A stretch of DNA of 64,000 nt, taken from contig DATCTN010000015.1 in assembly GCA_036567965.1 (NCBI GenBank), positions 1-64,000 of the forward strand. Direction: 5' to 3'. The position numbers were made by a program, and so were the translations under genes. The notes beneath the pieces are model-generated. The model saw only the letters and a program-made list of their open reading frames with translations, was not told where the DNA came from and searched no databases. Source of the stretch: Candidatus Kryptoniota bacterium. Its GTDB lineage: Bacteria > Bacteroidota > Ignavibacteria > Kryptoniales > JAKASW01. Below, in pieces: positions 46,172 to 55,502 of the stretch. Position 1 is the first letter of the stretch, and each line of letters begins with the position of its first letter.

Positions 46172-47449
46172 CTACTTCAATCCACTCCTCCCAATTGACC
46201 ATTTCAATAGGGGCGGCGTCATAAAAGTGGTCACCACCACCATAAGGACAATTGCGGAGAAGATCGCGTCGTCAATCACTCCAAGAGTTCTTCCTATGCT
46301 CGCGAAGATCAATTCGACTTCCCCGCGCGGTATCATCCCGAGCCCGACAGCGAGCCGGTTGATTCCTTTCCCTCGCACCACAAGTCCGCAGAGTTGTTTT
46401 CCCAATACCCCGGCAATTATCAATCCCAAAGATATCACGGCTACAGAAGGGACGAGGAGGCTTTCAAGGTGAACCTGAATGCCCATCTCAACGAAAAAGA
46501 GGGGAACAAAAAGTGTTGCGATCGGTTGGAGAAGGCGCTTGACGTTTACCTCGCTGGCAAAATCCTTGAAATGGATTTCCTCCAGAATCAGGCCGGCAGA
46601 AAACGCACCGACGATTGGCGCGAGCCCGGCGGATCCTGCGAGAGCCGACAGAGCAAAGCAGATTATCAGGGCGGAGATAAGCATCAGCCCCCGGGTTCTA
46701 AACTTCGCCGCCGCCTTGATCAGCTGCGGAGCTATCGCGGTGCCGATGATCAATGCTCCGGCGAGGAAGACTACCGCGATCAACGCAAGGCGCGCAATTC
46801 CCCCAAATGAAATCACCCTTCCCGCCTCGGCAGACGACACGACCGCTGTGACAGTCGCCAGAATGATCAAACCCAGGACATCATCTATAACGGCCGCCCC
46901 CAGAACGACCCGCGCCTCCCGAGTCTGGATTTTTCCCAAGTCCTCAAAGACTCGTGCGGTAATCCCCACGCTCGTCGCGCATAGTGTTGCACCAATGAAC
47001 ATGTGTATGTTCCGAATGCTGAAGCCAGGGGAAATCGCGAGGAGGGCCTTCGGGACTTCGTGCACGCACGCCGCCGAGACGAGATAGCCGAGCACAAACG
47101 ACATAACAACTCCAACAGCCGCGACAAGAAGCGAGGAGCTACCGATCTGTCTCATTTCACTAAGGCTGGACTCAAGTCCCACCTGGAAAAGGAGGAGAAT
47201 TATGCCGATCCTGGCAAGGATATCGATTCCTATGGCAGCGTGATCTGTGAGCCCCGCCGCCCTGAGAGGCTCGAAAAAGGTCCAACTGCCATTTACAAGG
47301 ATGAGGTTTCCAAGGAACACTCCGGCTACAAGCTCGCCAAGTACCGCAGGCTGCTTCATTCTCTCGAACAACTCCGCACCGATCTTTGCTGCGGCAAGCA
47401 TGAGGATAAGATAGGTCAGTACTTTGACTGAGGGATCAATTCCGGTCAT
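46172..47449 (-). CDS. CPA2-type cation:proton antiporter
   Basis: 425 residues with about 12 hydrophobic segments. The ion-binding double aspartate is in GAAVIDDVLGLI (around 185-196), and ATLCATSVGITARVFEDLG upstream of it matches the Kef/GerN/NapA branch. It exchanges Na+ or K+ for protons at the inner membrane. No C-terminal TrkA/RCK domain, so it is a short, unregulated-type member. Downstream of the BtpA gene on the same strand, 160 bp away. Confidence 0.92.
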   Translation of the reverse strand: MTGIDPSVKVLTYLILMLAAAKIGAELFERMKQPAVLGELVAGVFLGNLILVNGSWTFFEPLRAAGLTDHAAIGIDILARIGIILLLFQVGLESSLSEMRQIGSSSLLVAAVGVVMSFVLGYLVSAACVHEVPKALLAISPGFSIRNIHMFIGATLCATSVGITARVFEDLGKIQTREARVVLGAAVIDDVLGLIILATVTAVVSSAEAGRVISFGGIARLALIAVVFLAGALIIGTAIAPQLIKAAAKFRTRGLMLISALIICFALSALAGSAGLAPIVGAFSAGLILEEIHFKDFASEVNVKRLLQPIATLFVPLFFVEMGIQVHLESLLVPSVAVISLGLIIAGVLGKQLCGLVVRGKGINRLAVGLGMIPRGEVELIFASIGRTLGVIDDAIFSAIVLMVVVTTFMTPPLLKWSIGRSGLK

Positions 47450-47609
47450 CTGGGTCGTCCGACTCCGACGATATGATACAGGTCCATTTCAGACAAAAAT
47501 AGAAACAATAGAAAGGATACACAAGAAATTTCGGTTCACATTAATTGGAAGGAACCACTATGTTAATCTCCCGGTCAAAGAGGAGTCGCGGACCGGCGAC
47601 GAGGTCCAC

Positions 47610-48392
47610 TCAGCTTTTTGCAGCTCTCACGAATTCTCTGAGCATGCGCGGATCAAATGGGTTCGCCGTAACACGGTCTTTTTTTACGGAGGTCCCCACT
47701 ATTACGCTATCAGCAAATCTCATAAGATGTCTGACATTCCGGTAATTTGCTCCACTTCCGATAATTATTCTGGCGTGAGAGAATTTCTTTCTTATGTCTT
47801 TCAACTGGGAAAGTTCCACTGGCGACCCGGTTCTTTGCCCGCTCAGAATGATGGCATCGGCGAGACCTCTTTCAAGCGCATCCGCGGCCTGCGCCAAAAT
47901 ACCGTAATCCCCGATCCCCGCAGAATGTTTTACATCGACATCGGCAAATATTTTCACGCTCGCATCAAGGTTCTTCCTGAGCCGAAGTGTTTCGTATGCT
48001 TTTCCCTGAATGATTCCCTGGTCCGCCAGGACAGCACCGACATGAACATTTACACGGATAAACTCTGCGCTCACGGCCGAGGCAATGCTCAACGCTGAGA
48101 CGGCATCGTTTCGCAAAACATTTATGCCGAATCTCAAATTTGGGAAATTTCTTTTGAGCTCGTACGCAACCGCCGTCATAGCTGCAACGGTGACTGGCTC
48201 AACCCTGTCGGCTGAAAACGGGGCGTCTCCGAAATTCTCCACGATGGCGCCATCGACGCCGCATTCTTCGCAGGTCTCGCAGTCTGCCGACGCTCTTTGA
48301 ATAACCTCATCCATCGTCGCGCGGTACATCGGCGACCCTGGAAGCGGTAGAAGATGGATTACGCCGATTATCCCCGGGATAGCGGAGTCCAC
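47610..48392 (-). CDS. BtpA/SgcQ family protein
   Basis: 260 residues, TIM-barrel style, matching the BtpA family: IGVIHLLPLPGSP near the N-terminus, ASADCETCEECGVDGAIVENFGDAPF, INVLRNDAVSAL and the ...IIIGSGANYRNVRHLMRFADSVIVGTSVKKD end. Members stabilise photosystem I in cyanobacteria or occur in sugar-catabolic loci; the general activity is unknown. The start is GTG at 48392, sharing its G with the TAG stop of the upstream small gene, so translation is coupled. Confidence 0.9.
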   Translation of the reverse strand: MDSAIPGIIGVIHLLPLPGSPMYRATMDEVIQRASADCETCEECGVDGAIVENFGDAPFSADRVEPVTVAAMTAVAYELKRNFPNLRFGINVLRNDAVSALSIASAVSAEFIRVNVHVGAVLADQGIIQGKAYETLRLRKNLDASVKIFADVDVKHSAGIGDYGILAQAADALERGLADAIILSGQRTGSPVELSQLKDIRKKFSHARIIIGSGANYRNVRHLMRFADSVIVGTSVKKDRVTANPFDPRMLREFVRAAKS

Positions 48393-48544
48393 TATTCGTG
48401 CTCGAGAAGTTGTGCCTCGATATCTTCTGAAGTCAATTCGTCATCCTCGTCTTCAAACTGCATTTCCTCCACAGCTTTTGTCACGACGTAGGCCACGCCC
48501 AGGGCGAGCGCTACGGCAGTCGCGATAAGAAATAATTTTTTCAT
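48392..48544 (-). CDS. 50-residue single-pass membrane peptide
   Basis: Starts MKKLFLIATAVALALGVAYVV, one transmembrane or signal helix (about 3-21), followed by a strongly acidic tail (EDEDDELTSEDIEAQLLEHE). ATG at 48544 with GGGAGAG 9 bases upstream. The stop TAG overlaps the GTG of the BtpA-family gene (TAGTG), so both are translated from one message. No family recognised; it may tether or regulate the BtpA-like protein. Confidence 0.75.
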   Translation of the reverse strand: MKKLFLIATAVALALGVAYVVTKAVEEMQFEDEDDELTSEDIEAQLLEHE

Positions 48545-48575
48545 GCCCAAACTCTCCCGGATTTCTCCGTTTGAA

Positions 48576-49784
48576 TTAAGAACCTTTTGCTGATTTGACT
48601 ATTCTCATCGTATCGAGAGCGATAACCAGCTCTTCATTCGTAGGCAACGCAAACACTTTCACTTTTGATGCATCGGAACTTATGAGTTTCTCCTTCTCGG
48701 CAGAATTGTTCCTCTCATTATCGGTCACAATTCCAAGAAACTCAAGTCCGCTGCAGCTTGCAGCCCGAACGTCAGGGCTGTTCTCGCCGATCCCACCGGT
48801 AAAGACAATCGCGTCAACTCCTCCCATGGCTGCTGCATACGAACCTATGTATTTTTTCACGCGATACGTGAACACTTTAAATGCGAGATCTGCCTGTTTA
48901 TTGCCTGCTTTCATCTCCGAAATAATTTCACGCATGTCGCTCGTCAGTCCGGAAATCCCGAGGAGGCCGCTGTGCTTGTTCAACAGCGTGTTTGCTTCGG
49001 CAAGCGAGAGTCCTTCCCTTCCCACGATGTGGAGTATCAGGTACGGATCCAGGTCGCCGCTGCGCGTCCCCATCACGAGTCCTTCGAGAGGAGTGAATCC
49101 CATCGACGTGTCGACTGAAACTCCTCTGTCCACGGCTGCCATGCTGCATCCGTTTCCGAGATGGATCGTGATGATCTTGAGCTCTTCCACGCGCTTTCCT
49201 AAAATGTCCGCGGCCCGATGAGACACGTAAGAGTGTGAAGTGCCGTGAAATCCGTATCGCCGGATCTTGTAACGCCTGTAGAGGAGATAAGGTATCGCGT
49301 ACAGGAAAGCATGCGGCGGCATTTTCTGGTGGAACGCGGTGTCGAAGACGGCTACTTGCGGTGTGCCCGGCAGATGCTTGAGGACGGCCTGGACTCCACG
49401 AAGATTGTGAGGGTTGTGGAGCGGAGCAAGCTCAATGTTCTCGCGAATCTCTTCCATCACACTGTCGTCGATCAGAACACTTTCCGAAAAACTCTCGCCC
49501 CCGTGAACTATTCTATGGCCGACCGCATCTATTTCGGATTTATCCTGAATGACACCATGATTCTTGCTTAAGAGAACCGCAAGAACATATTCTATTGCGG
49601 TCTGGTGATCGAGCACCTCGGCGCTCATCTTTACCTTATCACCATCGAAACGTTCGTGAGTCACGACCGAATCGCTCATCCCAACGCGGTCGATTATGCC
49701 TTTCGCGAGGACTTCGCGCCTTTCTGCGTCTATAAATTGATATTTTACGGACGAGCTTCCCGAATTTATTACGAGGACTTTCAT
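48576..49784 (-). CDS. Acetate kinase
   Basis: 402 residues. Makes ATP from acetyl phosphate. Characteristic blocks: VLVINSGSSSVKY at the N-terminus, GHRIVHGGE, VAVFDTAFHQ, the RYGFHGTSHSYV motif with the active-site Arg/His, HLGNGCSM and FTGGIGEN. No pta gene adjacent. ATG start. It lies between the small membrane peptide and a 3-hydroxyacyl-CoA dehydrogenase on the same strand. Confidence 0.96.
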   Translation of the reverse strand: MKVLVINSGSSSVKYQFIDAERREVLAKGIIDRVGMSDSVVTHERFDGDKVKMSAEVLDHQTAIEYVLAVLLSKNHGVIQDKSEIDAVGHRIVHGGESFSESVLIDDSVMEEIRENIELAPLHNPHNLRGVQAVLKHLPGTPQVAVFDTAFHQKMPPHAFLYAIPYLLYRRYKIRRYGFHGTSHSYVSHRAADILGKRVEELKIITIHLGNGCSMAAVDRGVSVDTSMGFTPLEGLVMGTRSGDLDPYLILHIVGREGLSLAEANTLLNKHSGLLGISGLTSDMREIISEMKAGNKQADLAFKVFTYRVKKYIGSYAAAMGGVDAIVFTGGIGENSPDVRAASCSGLEFLGIVTDNERNNSAEKEKLISSDASKVKVFALPTNEELVIALDTMRIVKSAKGS

Positions 49785-49811
49785 TCTAGGGTCTTTTCCT
49801 GGTAAGAATTT

Positions 49812-50747
49812 CTATTGGTGGTTTTCTTTCTTCTTGCCGGATTCGTCGTACTTGAAGAATCCTTCGCCCGTCTTCTTCCCGAGGTTACCCTCGCGGACTT
49901 TCCTGCGCAAGATGGGACTTGCTCTGTACTGCGGCTCGCCCAGCTCCCGATATAATGTATCGAGCCAGGTCAGGACCTCATCCAGCCCCATCGAGTCCGC
50001 CATCTCGAGCGGCCCGACGTTCAAACCGTATCCGAGTTTTATCGCCGTGTCGATTCCGTCTGCGGTGGCAATTCCCTCGAGAAGAACCTGCATGGCCTGG
50101 TTGAGCATCGGCAGGATGACCCGCGTCGTCACGAAGCCGGGGTATTCATAAACCTCAACCACAGTCTTCCCGAGGTCTTCGGCAAATCTTTTTATTTTTC
50201 GAAAGGTGTCATCGCTCGTCCTTAGCGCACGGACAACTTCGACCAGTGGAACCCGGGGAACGGGATTGAGAAAATGCATGCCGATAATTTTGTCGGGCCG
50301 CGTAGTCGCGTCGGCAAGCTTCGTAAGACTGAGAGTCGCAGTGTTTGATACGAATACGGTAGCCGGGTCGCAGATCTTGTCGAGCTGCTTGAAGATCGCC
50401 TTCTTTGAAGCGAAGTCCTCGTCGATCGCTTCAACGACGAGATCGCACTCGGAAACTTCGGAGAGCTCCGTGGAAAATTTTGTGCGCGCGAGGATCGCTC
50501 GTTTCTCTCCCTTTGTGAGAGCCCACCTGTCGATTTCCACGTCGAGCATCTCCGCCAGACGCTGCTTCGACTTCTCGGAAGATTCGTCGTCTCTCTCGAT
50601 GATGAGAACGTTTATTCCCGCTGCAGCCGTGGTCTGGGCGATTCCTCTCCCCATGAGTCCACCGCCGACGATTGCGATGTAACCTGCCCGGTCCGAATCG
50701 GTCGGCGTAACGTTAAAAACTTCATTGAATGTTTCTTCTCGCGCCAT
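49812..50747 (-). CDS. 3-hydroxybutyryl-CoA dehydrogenase
   Basis: 311 residues. NAD-binding GGGLMGRGIA (about 28-37), the VEAIDEDFASKKAIFKQLD block, GMHFLNPVPRVPLVEVV (catalytic His around 160) and the C-terminal dimer domain with GPLEMADSMGLD and KTGEGFFKY. The first 20 residues are a short extension. It reduces acetoacetyl-CoA or oxidises 3-hydroxyacyl-CoA; with ackA 28 bp away it fits short-chain acyl metabolism. Confidence 0.93.
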   Translation of the reverse strand: MAREETFNEVFNVTPTDSDRAGYIAIVGGGLMGRGIAQTTAAAGINVLIIERDDESSEKSKQRLAEMLDVEIDRWALTKGEKRAILARTKFSTELSEVSECDLVVEAIDEDFASKKAIFKQLDKICDPATVFVSNTATLSLTKLADATTRPDKIIGMHFLNPVPRVPLVEVVRALRTSDDTFRKIKRFAEDLGKTVVEVYEYPGFVTTRVILPMLNQAMQVLLEGIATADGIDTAIKLGYGLNVGPLEMADSMGLDEVLTWLDTLYRELGEPQYRASPILRRKVREGNLGKKTGEGFFKYDESGKKKENHQ

Positions 50748-50879
50748 AATGCCCTATTAAATTAGATAACGGGGTTCAGTTTTTCAAGAAATCGCAAATT
50801 GTGAATGGTATTGTAAAAACGTATCAGTTCAAAGGAATAGAAACAAGGTAATTACTTGAGACCGGTCTGAACGAGTGAT

Positions 50880-51390
50880 TCAGACGACAGTAGCCCCGAC
50901 TTGCGCTCTCGCGGCTTGTATGAATTTTTTCGCACGTTCGTTCGCCGGATCCACTCGCAGCAGTCCGGTCAGCGTATCGATGGCAGATGAAAATTTTCCG
51001 AATCTGAACTGGACAAGCCCGTAAAACTCCATGGCCTGCGGATCGTCCAGCCCGAGACGCGATGCACGCGAATAGGCTTCCTTCAGCACCTTCGAAGTCG
51101 CCGAGCTACATTCTGCAGCCAGCGAGACTCGACAGCGAAACGTTATCGTACTGGGAAATCTTCTCGAGGTATCCAATCGCTTTGGAGAACTCGCCGAGCT
51201 CGATCATAGCTGCAGAGGTCAACCGGCGGTACCAGTCCTGGTCTTCGAGAGAACGGAACCTCGCTGCAAATATCGCGAGTACGAAGTAAATCTTTTTGAC
51301 TTCATCACTCCTTTGTGCGTACATACTTTTCAATGCTTGTGCCGGCACAAACACACAGAATAGACAGATTTTCGATGAGCACATCAGCAA
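50880..51390 (-). pseudogene. Frameshifted TPR-containing protein
   Basis: Two overlapping minus-strand frames together make one TPR-like protein of about 165 residues. The first part (51390 to about 51115) has a hydrophobic start and a YRRLTSAAMIELGEFSKAIGYLEKI repeat; the second (from about 51140 to 50880) continues as KVLKEAYSRASRLGLDDPQAMEFYGLVQFRFGKFSSAIDTL. Passing from one frame to the other needs a +1 shift near 51115-51150, where frame one meets a stop. It may be a decayed gene, a sequencing error, or less likely programmed frameshifting. Confidence 0.7.
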
Positions 51391-51673
51391 GCATGCTTAA
51401 TATTCTCCAACGTTGATCTCTATTCGCCATTCGATCTGGTCACTCACCTGAATTCATATGACACCGGGTTGAGCCTGAGGCAAAAGTGTTCCGATGTGAT
51501 GTAGTAACTCGTCGGTTTTGTTGATCGTTTTCGCCGGGAATACTGGTGACTATTATTCATGCACGTGGCCAATATTCCCCATCTGAGGGGATGTAACTGT
51601 TGGAAAGTGCAAATGGGACTGGAAAAATCAACACCCGACGTGGCACATCAGTTGTCGGACGATACACAGGAAA

Positions 51674-52060
51674 ATGAAAACAGTACTAATACAGGAAAAA
51701 GAGCGGGGAGTCGAAAATGACTGGGCCAGCTACCTTTCACAGCGTGGATTTGTGGTATTTACAACCGCAGACTCCCTTGAAACTGCCGAAATTGTGTCGG
51801 CGATCAACATAGGTGCGATTGTTGTCTCATCGAGTGATCCAGGCAGTTTGCTTCTTCTTGGAAAGGTTCTCAAATTAAGGAACCAGTACGCGAGAATCGT
51901 CGTGGTTTCCACGCTTGACCCTGCTACACTCTCGATCCTCGTTGAGGCAGAGAACCTCGTCGTGCTGGAGGCTCCTTTCACATTCAGCAAGTTGACTGGA
52001 GCGGTGGCAGGAGCGCGTTCAACTTCAGAGGTGCCGCAAGATGTTCTTGTTCAAGGCTAA
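51674..52060 (+). CDS. Pseudo-receiver domain protein
   Basis: 128 residues with the length and alternating beta/alpha pattern of a response-regulator receiver (TVLIQEKER; GFVVFTTADSLETA; GAIVVSSSDPGS; ARIVVVSTLD; LVVLEAPFTFSKL). It lacks the acidic pair (QEKE in its place) and a clear phospho-acceptor Asp (the beta-3 end is VVSSSD), so it is probably not phosphorylated in the normal way. AGGAAA precedes the ATG. First gene of the chemosensory operon; the next gene overlaps it by 20 bp. Confidence 0.65.
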   Translation: MKTVLIQEKERGVENDWASYLSQRGFVVFTTADSLETAEIVSAINIGAIVVSSSDPGSLLLLGKVLKLRNQYARIVVVSTLDPATLSILVEAENLVVLEAPFTFSKLTGAVAGARSTSEVPQDVLVQG

Positions 52061-52610
52061 GGCGTCGGGCTTGGTTTGGGGGGTTGTAATCACACTGATA
52101 GCGTTCGGATCACCTAGTGCGCTAGAATCAAACGCGTCGCCGCAGCAACAATTATTTCTGGTGAAGGAACTCGCTCCAAATGCTAAAACGGTGGGAGTTC
52201 TGCTGGATGTATCCTATAATCCCCAAGCTGATCTTGAAACCAAGATTCAGCGGGCTTCAGGACAATTGAATATCAAAGTTGTGGTTGAGGAAATATCTCA
52301 ACTGAATGAGGTTGCCGAAAAATTCCGTGACCTGAGAGAGAACTATCACATTCAGGCCCTGTGGATTCCACAGAACGAAAGGCTCATCGGGAGTCAGATA
52401 AGCCGGGACTACTTGATTAAGAATTGTACCCTGAATGGAATACCTCTATTCGCACCAAATACTGATTGGGTTTCAGAAGGAGCTTGCGTTGCACTGACTG
52501 TGGATGACGGCGAAGTAACGCTTCATGTCAATCAGAAGACTCTGAACGCGCTGAACCTGAAGATACCCGACAAATACATCGCCAACACACAGTTTATCGC
52601 ATCAAACTGA
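52041..52610 (+). CDS. Half-size ABC_sub_bind-like periplasmic protein
   Basis: 189 residues with a signal peptide (about 1-30). The body matches one lobe of the ABC_sub_bind family: FLVKELAPNAKTVGVLLD, then IQALWIPQNERLIGSQISRDYLIKN, GIPLFAPNTDWVSEGACVALTVDD and the usual ending NQKTLNALNLKIPDKY. Full family members are about twice as long, so the first lobe is missing. ATG with GAGGTG upstream. It is encoded directly before a methyl-accepting protein, suggesting it presents a ligand to that receptor; this is an inference. Confidence 0.72.
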   Translation: MFLFKAKASGLVWGVVITLIAFGSPSALESNASPQQQLFLVKELAPNAKTVGVLLDVSYNPQADLETKIQRASGQLNIKVVVEEISQLNEVAEKFRDLRENYHIQALWIPQNERLIGSQISRDYLIKNCTLNGIPLFAPNTDWVSEGACVALTVDDGEVTLHVNQKTLNALNLKIPDKYIANTQFIASN

Positions 52611-52619
52611 GGAGTTGTG

Positions 52620-54527
52620 ATGAGTACGAATCGAAGAATTTCAAACATGAAGCTTCGCAGGAAGTTCGCGATTTTGTTAAGTGCCATATTGTTCTTCGCG
52701 TGGGCGCTGGTCTTTATTTACTCGAGGTACTCGCTCAGCATGACCGAAGCCGAGTTCAAGGACAGAGCTACGCTTATGGCGAAGACCATGGGTGCTCAAT
52801 CGCAGTACAGTCTCATGATGGGCGACTCCGGAGGTTTGACCGAATCGCTGAAGAACATAATCGCAGCGGGCGACGCGCTCGCGGGAGCATTCTGCGACCA
52901 GAACGGCAAGTTGATCGCACAGGTCAATTTCAGTCAGGTGAATTGGTCCCAACCTGATTTCTCGAAGCTGACTTCCTCGCAGGAATCGTCCAGCATGAGA
53001 GACGGCATGCCCATCACGATTGCCGTCATGAAGATCGACAACCAGGCGACCGGTCAGGTTCTCGGATTTGTTTTTGTTGCGATATCGGCTCAGGCACTCC
53101 AGGCGGAGAAGACAAACTGCATGCTGGCGACGATCGTGGCATTTGTCTTTTTCGCTCTTTTTGGTGCGCTCGCGCTCACATTGATCAGAAAGGAAGTCGT
53201 CAGGCCGGTTGAAACACTCAAAAAATCCGCCCAGAGAGTTGCAGGTGGAGACTTCGATGTCAGGGTCGAGTTGAATCAGATGGATGAAATTGGTGAACTC
53301 GCTTCGGCGTTTAACACGATGGTAGAAAACAACAAGCGGGTTCTGGACGAAATAAACCAGAAGACGCAACAGGCCGAAGAAGCGCGAGTGTTCGCCGAAA
53401 CGATGAAGCGCGAGTCCGATGAACAGCAGGAGTATCTCAGGACGCAATTTGCAAAAATCTCCGAAGTGATCGAAGCGGTAACGAAAGGTGACCTGAGAAA
53501 AGATCTCCAGATCGAAGACAATAATGATGAAGTCGCGGCTCTCATGCATAAGATTAACCAAATGATCCACGACCTCGGATCTCTGATCGGAGAGGTTCAC
53601 GACGCAGGAGATTCACTTGCGCAGTCTTCGACCCAGATTTCTACGGCGGCAGAAGAGATGTCGGCTGGTGCCTCCGAACAGGCAGGTCAAACCCGGGAAG
53701 TCGCCGCGGCAGTCGAACAAATGTCGAAAACGGTTTTAGAGTCATCGAAGAGCGCCAGTGAAGCCGCCGAAATGGCGAAGAAAGCTTCGACACTGGCGAA
53801 CGTCGGAGAAAAGGTTTTCAAGGAGACGATCGGCGGCATGACGAAGATTGCCCACCTGGTCAAAAAATCGGCGGACATAGTCGATACCCTCGGAAAGTCG
53901 AGCGCACAGATCGGGGAAATAATACAGGTAATTAACGATATCGCGGATCAGACAAATCTTCTCGCTCTCAATGCTGCGATCGAAGCCGCCCGCGCGGGCG
54001 AACAAGGCCGGGGATTTGCAGTGGTCGCGGACGAAGTAAGGAAACTCGCAGAACGCACTACCGCCGCCACCAAAGAAATTGCCGGCATGATAAAGCGTAT
54101 CCAGCAGGAAACCACTCAAGTAGTTGTAGCAATGACCGAAGGAAATACTGAGGCAGAAAATGGACTGAGGCTGGCGGACAAAGCTGCCGACTCACTGACA
54201 GAAATCGTGACATCGGTGAACGGTGTCGTAAACATGATAAACCAGATAGCGGCGGCGAGCCAGGAACAGTCGTCGACGAGCGAACAGATATCGCACAACG
54301 TCGACAGCATATCGTCAGCCGCAGGAAATGTTTCGAACGCCACGGTCGATCTCGCGCACACGGCTGAAAAGCTCGGCAACCTGACCGAACACCTGAAGAG
54401 TCTCATCCAAAGGTTCCAGATAAATGCGAGTGGCGACGGGAGAGGAAGTTTCGGAGTGCAGGAAAATGGCAGGATTGTCTCAATGAAAGGCGCCAAGAAT
54501 AACGACCACAACAGGAGGCTCAAATGA
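52620..54527 (+). CDS. Methyl-accepting chemotaxis protein
   Basis: 635 residues. Transmembrane helices at about 17-35 and 166-187 enclose a roughly 130-residue periplasmic domain that looks sCache-like ([32 protein letters not shown]). A HAMP domain follows (about 188-240), a second HAMP-like section (about 278-330), then a long signalling coiled coil whose tip [20 protein letters not shown] contacts CheA/CheW. ATG at 52620 follows GAGGAG; a GTG one codon earlier is possible. It overlaps cheW by 4 bp. The C-terminus ends in a Lys/Arg-rich tail without a CheR-binding pentapeptide. Confidence 0.94.
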   Translation: MSTNRRISNMKLRRKFAILLSAILFFAWALVFIYSRYSLSMTEAEFKDRATLMAKTMGAQSQYSLMMGDSGGLTESLKNIIAAGDALAGAFCDQNGKLIAQVNFSQVNWSQPDFSKLTSSQESSSMRDGMPITIAVMKIDNQATGQVLGFVFVAISAQALQAEKTNCMLATIVAFVFFALFGALALTLIRKEVVRPVETLKKSAQRVAGGDFDVRVELNQMDEIGELASAFNTMVENNKRVLDEINQKTQQAEEARVFAETMKRESDEQQEYLRTQFAKISEVIEAVTKGDLRKDLQIEDNNDEVAALMHKINQMIHDLGSLIGEVHDAGDSLAQSSTQISTAAEEMSAGASEQAGQTREVAAAVEQMSKTVLESSKSASEAAEMAKKASTLANVGEKVFKETIGGMTKIAHLVKKSADIVDTLGKSSAQIGEIIQVINDIADQTNLLALNAAIEAARAGEQGRGFAVVADEVRKLAERTTAATKEIAGMIKRIQQETTQVVVAMTEGNTEAENGLRLADKAADSLTEIVTSVNGVVNMINQIAAASQEQSSTSEQISHNVDSISSAAGNVSNATVDLAHTAEKLGNLTEHLKSLIQRFQINASGDGRGSFGVQENGRIVSMKGAKNNDHNRRLK

Positions 54528-55015
54528 ACGCTGTCAATCAGTCGACCGACACAATTTACCAACTGGTGAGCTTCGTGGTCGAGCATGAAGAGTTCGGTGT
54601 CGACATCCTGAAGGTTCAGGAAATAATACGGACCGTGGACATAACCCGGGTGCCTAAAGCGCCCGCTTTCGTGGAAGGCGTGATCAATTTGAGAGGCAAG
54701 ATCGTGCCTGTCATAGATCTTAGGAAAAGATTTGGAATAGACGCAAAGGAAAAGGACAACGAAACACGAATAATCGTCGTGGAATTGACAGATAAAGTGG
54801 TCGGATTCCTCGTCGATAAGGTCAAGGAAGTCATCAGAGTCGAAAAGAGCATAATCGAACCGCCTCCGGAGTTGACGACGAGCGTCAGCGCAAATTATAT
54901 CACGGGTGTGGCAAAACTTCAGGACCGACTCCTCATCCTGCTTGACCTGGACAAGGTCCTTTCATCCGACGAGCAGGAACATCTGTCCGAAGTGAACACG
55001 GGGTCAAACGCATGA
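54524..55015 (+). CDS. Chemotaxis coupling protein CheW
   Basis: 163 residues. SH3-like CheW fold: [55 protein letters not shown], and LIDLDKVL-type ending. It links the MCP to CheA. The ATG overlaps the MCP stop (ATGA), so synthesis is coupled. Confidence 0.95.
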   Translation: MNAVNQSTDTIYQLVSFVVEHEEFGVDILKVQEIIRTVDITRVPKAPAFVEGVINLRGKIVPVIDLRKRFGIDAKEKDNETRIIVVELTDKVVGFLVDKVKEVIRVEKSIIEPPPELTTSVSANYITGVAKLQDRLLILLDLDKVLSSDEQEHLSEVNTGSNA

Positions 55016-55091
55016 TCCATCTCAATGTTAGTGGGCAGGGGACTTCAGCCAATATCCATACGGCAGGAATCCTTCGTTAGCAGGTCCCCCG

Positions 55092-55496
55092 ATGTCCGAA
55101 CTTGTATCAACCAGAATAAGTGTCGAGGTCGCCGCCATCGACAAGGAAATTGAAATTCAAACGAAGACTTTGAATGAAATGAAGAACGAGGTATACCTTC
55201 TAGTTCGCGACAGGAGCGATGGAAAAAACTTTACCGAAGAAAAACGCGAACGGCTGAAGTTCCTTCAGGACAAGCTACGCGAAATGGGCGACGCAATTAA
55301 AACTCTCGGTACTAGAAAACAGGAGACGGCAATCGAGTTAAAAAAGAAGAAGAGCGCCAAGCCGGCGGTCTTGGGAACTGCGCACCAGAGTGTTGTAATG
55401 GAAATTAACGGTGTCCGGCTCGCCCTCAAGCAGGCTTATAGTAACGCGACATTTGAAGTGACAAAGAACGAATTCATCCACACAAAGAATATCTGA
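55092..55496 (+). CDS. Coiled-coil protein, DUF342/FapA C-terminus-like
   Basis: 134 residues. Residues about 10-90 form a charged coiled coil (IDKEIEIQTKTLNEMKNEV; KRERLKFLQDKLREMG). The end (GVRLALKQAYSNATFEVTKNEFIH) resembles the C-terminal beta segment of DUF342/FapA proteins, a weak match. It is 76 bp after cheW and 6 bp before the HEAT-repeat gene. Function unknown; its place suggests a structural or assembly partner of the signalling complex. Confidence 0.6.
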   Translation: MSELVSTRISVEVAAIDKEIEIQTKTLNEMKNEVYLLVRDRSDGKNFTEEKRERLKFLQDKLREMGDAIKTLGTRKQETAIELKKKKSAKPAVLGTAHQSVVMEINGVRLALKQAYSNATFEVTKNEFIHTKNI

Positions 55497-55502
55497 GAGC
55501 AT

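Noticed and set aside
51391-51673. Riboswitch (cyclic-di-GMP type) upstream of the chemosensory operon
   Set aside because: Only a short CCCC/GGGG hairpin is present; the conserved GEMM core words are absent.
52677-53600. Minus-strand frame of 307 codons inside the MCP gene
   Set aside because: Antisense shadow of clear MCP membrane and HAMP sequence; composition is rich in His/Arg/Asp with no domain logic.
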